From NCBI RefSeq assembly GCF_023016065.1, contig NZ_JALKAQ010000003.1, forward strand, positions 124,001 to 188,000: 64,000 bases of DNA, in the 5' to 3' direction. Positions 62,303 through 64,000 of the stretch are shown here, piece by piece. Positions within the stretch are counted from its first letter, which is position 1, and every line of letters starts with the position of its first letter. This stretch comes from Marinobacter sp. S0848L (GTDB lineage: Bacteria; Pseudomonadota; Gammaproteobacteria; Pseudomonadales; Oleiphilaceae). Below the pieces are notes generated by a model. It was not told the origin of the DNA. It was given only the letters and a program-made list of their open reading frames with translations, and did no database searches. The translations under genes and the position numbers were made by a program.

Positions 62303-63751
62303 ATGATTGAGTCACCATTGCTGCAAAATGTTAAAGGCTATATTGGCGGACGTTGGGTAGATAATGTCGGGGGCAATACCTTCGAGGTGTTCAATCCAGC
62401 GACTCGAGAGCGGATCGCCGAGGTGCCCTCCATGCCGGAAAGCGATGTTCTGGCCGCGGTCGATGCGGGTAAATCGGCGCTGAGGCTGACCAACCCGTGG
62501 CCCATCGAAACCCGCAGAAAGTGGCTGGAAGGCATTCGGGATGCATTGAAAGAAAGCAAAGACGAAATCGGTCGAATTCTGTGCATGGAACACGGCAAAC
62601 CATTGGCCGAGGCGCAGGGCGAAGTGGAATACGCGGCAGGTTTTTTTGATTACTGTGCCAAACATGTCGAAGCGCTGGACGCTCACACCATTCCGGAAAA
62701 ACCAAAAGACTGCACCTGGACGGTTCACTACCGGCCGGTGGGCGTGGTTGGCCTGATTGTTCCCTGGAACTTTCCCATTGGCATGATCGCGAAAAAACTG
62801 TCGGCGGCGCTGGCGGCAGGCTGCCCGTCGGTGATTAAACCCGCTAGTGAAACCCCGCTGACCATGGTGGCGCTGTTCACGCTGATGGATAAACTCGACT
62901 TACCCGAGGGGATGGTGAATCTGGTGATGGGTAAAGCCAGCGTGATTGGCAAGGTGCTGTGCGAGCATAAAGAGGTGCCGATGCTTAGCTTTACCGGTTC
63001 TACTGAGGTCGGCCGGAAACTCGTTGTGGATACGGCCGACCAGGTGAAGAAACTGGCGCTGGAACTGGGTGGTAACGCACCGTTTATTGTGTTTGACGAT
63101 GCCGATCTGGATGCCGCGGCGGACAACCTGATCGCCAATAAATTCCGGGGCGGTGGCCAGACCTGCGTGTGCGCCAACCGGGTGTTTATCCATGAGGACG
63201 TAGCTGAAGCGTTTGGCGAAAAGCTGGCTGAGAGAATCGGCCGTATGACGGTCGGCGATGGTATGAAAGACGGTGTCGATATCGGGCCGCTGGTAAATCA
63301 GGCTGGTTTCGACAAAGTGAAACGCCATCTGGAAGACGCTTTGAGCAAAGGCGCGACACTGGTGGCGGGCAAGCAACCAGAGGAACTGGGTGACGGTTTG
63401 TTCTTCCCGCCAACCGCCGTGATGGGCGTTACCCGGGATATGTGCTGCTACCAGGAAGAAACCTTCGGCCCGCTGGTGCCCATGGCGTTGTTCCGCAGCG
63501 AGGATGAGGTGATCGAAGCGGGTAACGACACCGAATTTGGTTTGGCGTCGTATGTGTTCACCGCGGATGCCGAGCGTGCCCAGCGTGTGGCGGCAGGGCT
63601 TCGTTTTGGTCATGTAGGCTGGAACACCGGCACCGGCCCCACACCGGAAGCACCGTTTGGGGGGATGAAGGCGTCTGGCATTGGCCGCGAAGGTGGTCTG
63701 GAAGGTTTGTTCGAGTTTGTGGAAGCGCAGACGGTACCTCGGGGCTTCTGA
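62303..63751 (+). CDS. gabD: NAD(P)-dependent succinate-semialdehyde dehydrogenase family aldehyde dehydrogenase
   Basis: This 482-residue aldehyde dehydrogenase has the full ALDH motif set: VVGLIVPWNFPIGMIAKKLSAAL (shown in part: PWNFP), the FTGSTEVGR cofactor motif, general base E in LELGGNAPF, catalytic C288 in GQTCVCANR and EETFGPLVP. The pattern FRGGGQTCVCANRV is characteristic of GabD-type succinate-semialdehyde dehydrogenases. They complete GABA catabolism to succinate. ATG 62303 has AAAGGAG. Next to the HDAC-like amidohydrolase it may serve polyamine breakdown, but no gabT is visible. Confidence 0.88.
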   Translation: MIESPLLQNVKGYIGGRWVDNVGGNTFEVFNPATRERIAEVPSMPESDVLAAVDAGKSALRLTNPWPIETRRKWLEGIRDALKESKDEIGRILCMEHGKPLAEAQGEVEYAAGFFDYCAKHVEALDAHTIPEKPKDCTWTVHYRPVGVVGLIVPWNFPIGMIAKKLSAALAAGCPSVIKPASETPLTMVALFTLMDKLDLPEGMVNLVMGKASVIGKVLCEHKEVPMLSFTGSTEVGRKLVVDTADQVKKLALELGGNAPFIVFDDADLDAAADNLIANKFRGGGQTCVCANRVFIHEDVAEAFGEKLAERIGRMTVGDGMKDGVDIGPLVNQAGFDKVKRHLEDALSKGATLVAGKQPEELGDGLFFPPTAVMGVTRDMCCYQEETFGPLVPMALFRSEDEVIEAGNDTEFGLASYVFTADAERAQRVAAGLRFGHVGWNTGTGPTPEAPFGGMKASGIGREGGLEGLFEFVEAQTVPRGF

Positions 63752-63772
63752 AGCCTCTAGCTTTTGGAGTTA

Positions 63773-63886
63773 ACGCCCACGGGCGGGGAGGCCTTTCCAG
63801 GACACGCTACGAGCCATCCATGGGGCTTATTTCGGGCCATCCTTGGCCCTCAATAGTCCTGAAAAGGCCTCCCCGCTCGTGGGCGT
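63773..63886. repeat. Intergenic palindromic repeat, copy 2
   Basis: Arms of 31 bp (63773-63803 and 63856-63886) pair with two mismatches, both compatible with G-U pairing in RNA. The 52-bp centre has ACACGCT and GCCATCCATGGGGC plus GGGCCATCCTTGGCCC. It shares layout and words with copy 1 at 53491-53601 and lies between gabD and the next gene. Confidence 0.83.
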
Positions 63887-63944
63887 CCGCATCTGAGGCT
63901 GAGTCGGATCATCAGGCCCAACAGAAATCCCCGTTATCTCCTGT

Positions 63945-63950
63945 TATACT
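63945..63950 (+). promoter_or_regulatory. Extended -10 promoter element (TG-T-TATACT)
   Basis: TATACT at 63945-63950 is preceded by TGT, an extended -10 match. No good -35 is visible. It lies just upstream of the LexA-type box, so repressor binding would cover the transcription start. Confidence 0.55.
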
Positions 63951-63957
63951 TCCAGGC

Positions 63958-63975
63958 CTGTTTATTTAACCAGTA
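63958..63975 (+). promoter_or_regulatory. LexA (SOS) box
   Basis: CTGTTTATTTAACCAGTA fits CTG-N10-CAG with an AT-rich centre and the flanking TA. It closely resembles the SOS box of E. coli uvrB (CTGTTTTTTTATCCAGTA, from memory). It lies 14 bp ahead of the ATG at 63990. Confidence 0.78.
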
Positions 63976-63989
63976 AAAAGCCAGGTGCT

Positions 63990-64000
63990 ATGGACGTTTC
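63990..64000 (+). CDS. Start of a gene cut by the window edge, probably uvrB
   Basis: ATG 63990 follows AGG (63983-63985) and opens a frame with Met-Asp-Val before the window ends. Only three full codons are visible, so the protein cannot be identified from its own sequence. The LexA box and promoter directly ahead show an SOS-controlled gene, and the box's likeness to that of uvrB suggests the excision-repair subunit UvrB. Confidence 0.45.

Noticed and set aside
63941..63955. CTG-N9-CAG as a second LexA box
   Set aside because: Spacing is nine, not ten, and it coincides with the extended -10 element. Only 63958-63975 fits.

Overview
The window looks like chromosomal DNA of a marine gammaproteobacterium, most likely Marinobacter or a close relative. 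I infer this from the protein families present: a marine-type proteobacterial sortase system, LigE, PpnN, TmcA, DUF3422, DUF2288 and YtoQ. No rRNA, tRNA, CRISPR array, integrase or intact insertion sequence was seen. Coding is dense, and no stretch above about 280 bases lacks a gene. The left edge cuts a vgrG gene. The right edge cuts a gene just after its start codon; a LexA-type box in front of it suggests uvrB.

Layout. (1) 1-6057: a type VI secretion payload unit: VgrG C-terminus, DUF4123 adaptor, a 1192-residue effector with a MIX motif and late hydrophobic segments, and a membrane protein that is probably its immunity factor. (2) 6107-9349: zinc-ribbon rhomboid protease, BioY, thioredoxin and a LysR regulator. 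(3) 9368-14828: an electrophile/aldehyde-stress cluster (GST, NemR-like TetR regulator, a kinase-fold membrane protein, YqhD-type alcohol dehydrogenase, MDR oxidoreductase, DJ-1/PfpI protein). It carries four near-identical 15-bp operators. (4) 14952-21363: housekeeping and envelope genes, including a periplasmic LigE DNA ligase, a retropepsin-like protease, CysK and a DUF815 AAA ATPase. (5) 21370-28308: a dedicated Gram-negative sortase system (sensor kinase, response regulator, VIT/vWA target, class GN sortase) plus DUF3422. (6) 28357-36448: PlsC-type acyltransferase, small membrane proteins, a second rhomboid facing a zinc-finger/TPR membrane protein, and AcnA. (7) 36483-47076: a signalling block (two sensor kinases, an HPt-REC-REC-GGDEF protein, REC-HDOD, single REC, HD-GYP) with LysO and TatD. 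(8) 47211-63751: mostly core metabolism and RNA modification (FAD oxidoreductase, methyltransferase, OmpA with TSP3 repeats, UvrD-like helicase, TmcA, PpnN, ThiI, HDAC-like amidohydrolase, GabD).

The most interesting parts are the T6SS payload unit with matching cysteine-rich ends on VgrG and the effector, the four-operator carbonyl-stress regulon, the sortase system with an atypical YPQTA sorting signal, and two copies of a roughly 110-bp palindromic intergenic repeat at 53491-53601 and 63773-63886. Most start codons below were set by checking for a Shine-Dalgarno (SD) sequence. Functional names rest on motif recognition from memory, without database searches.
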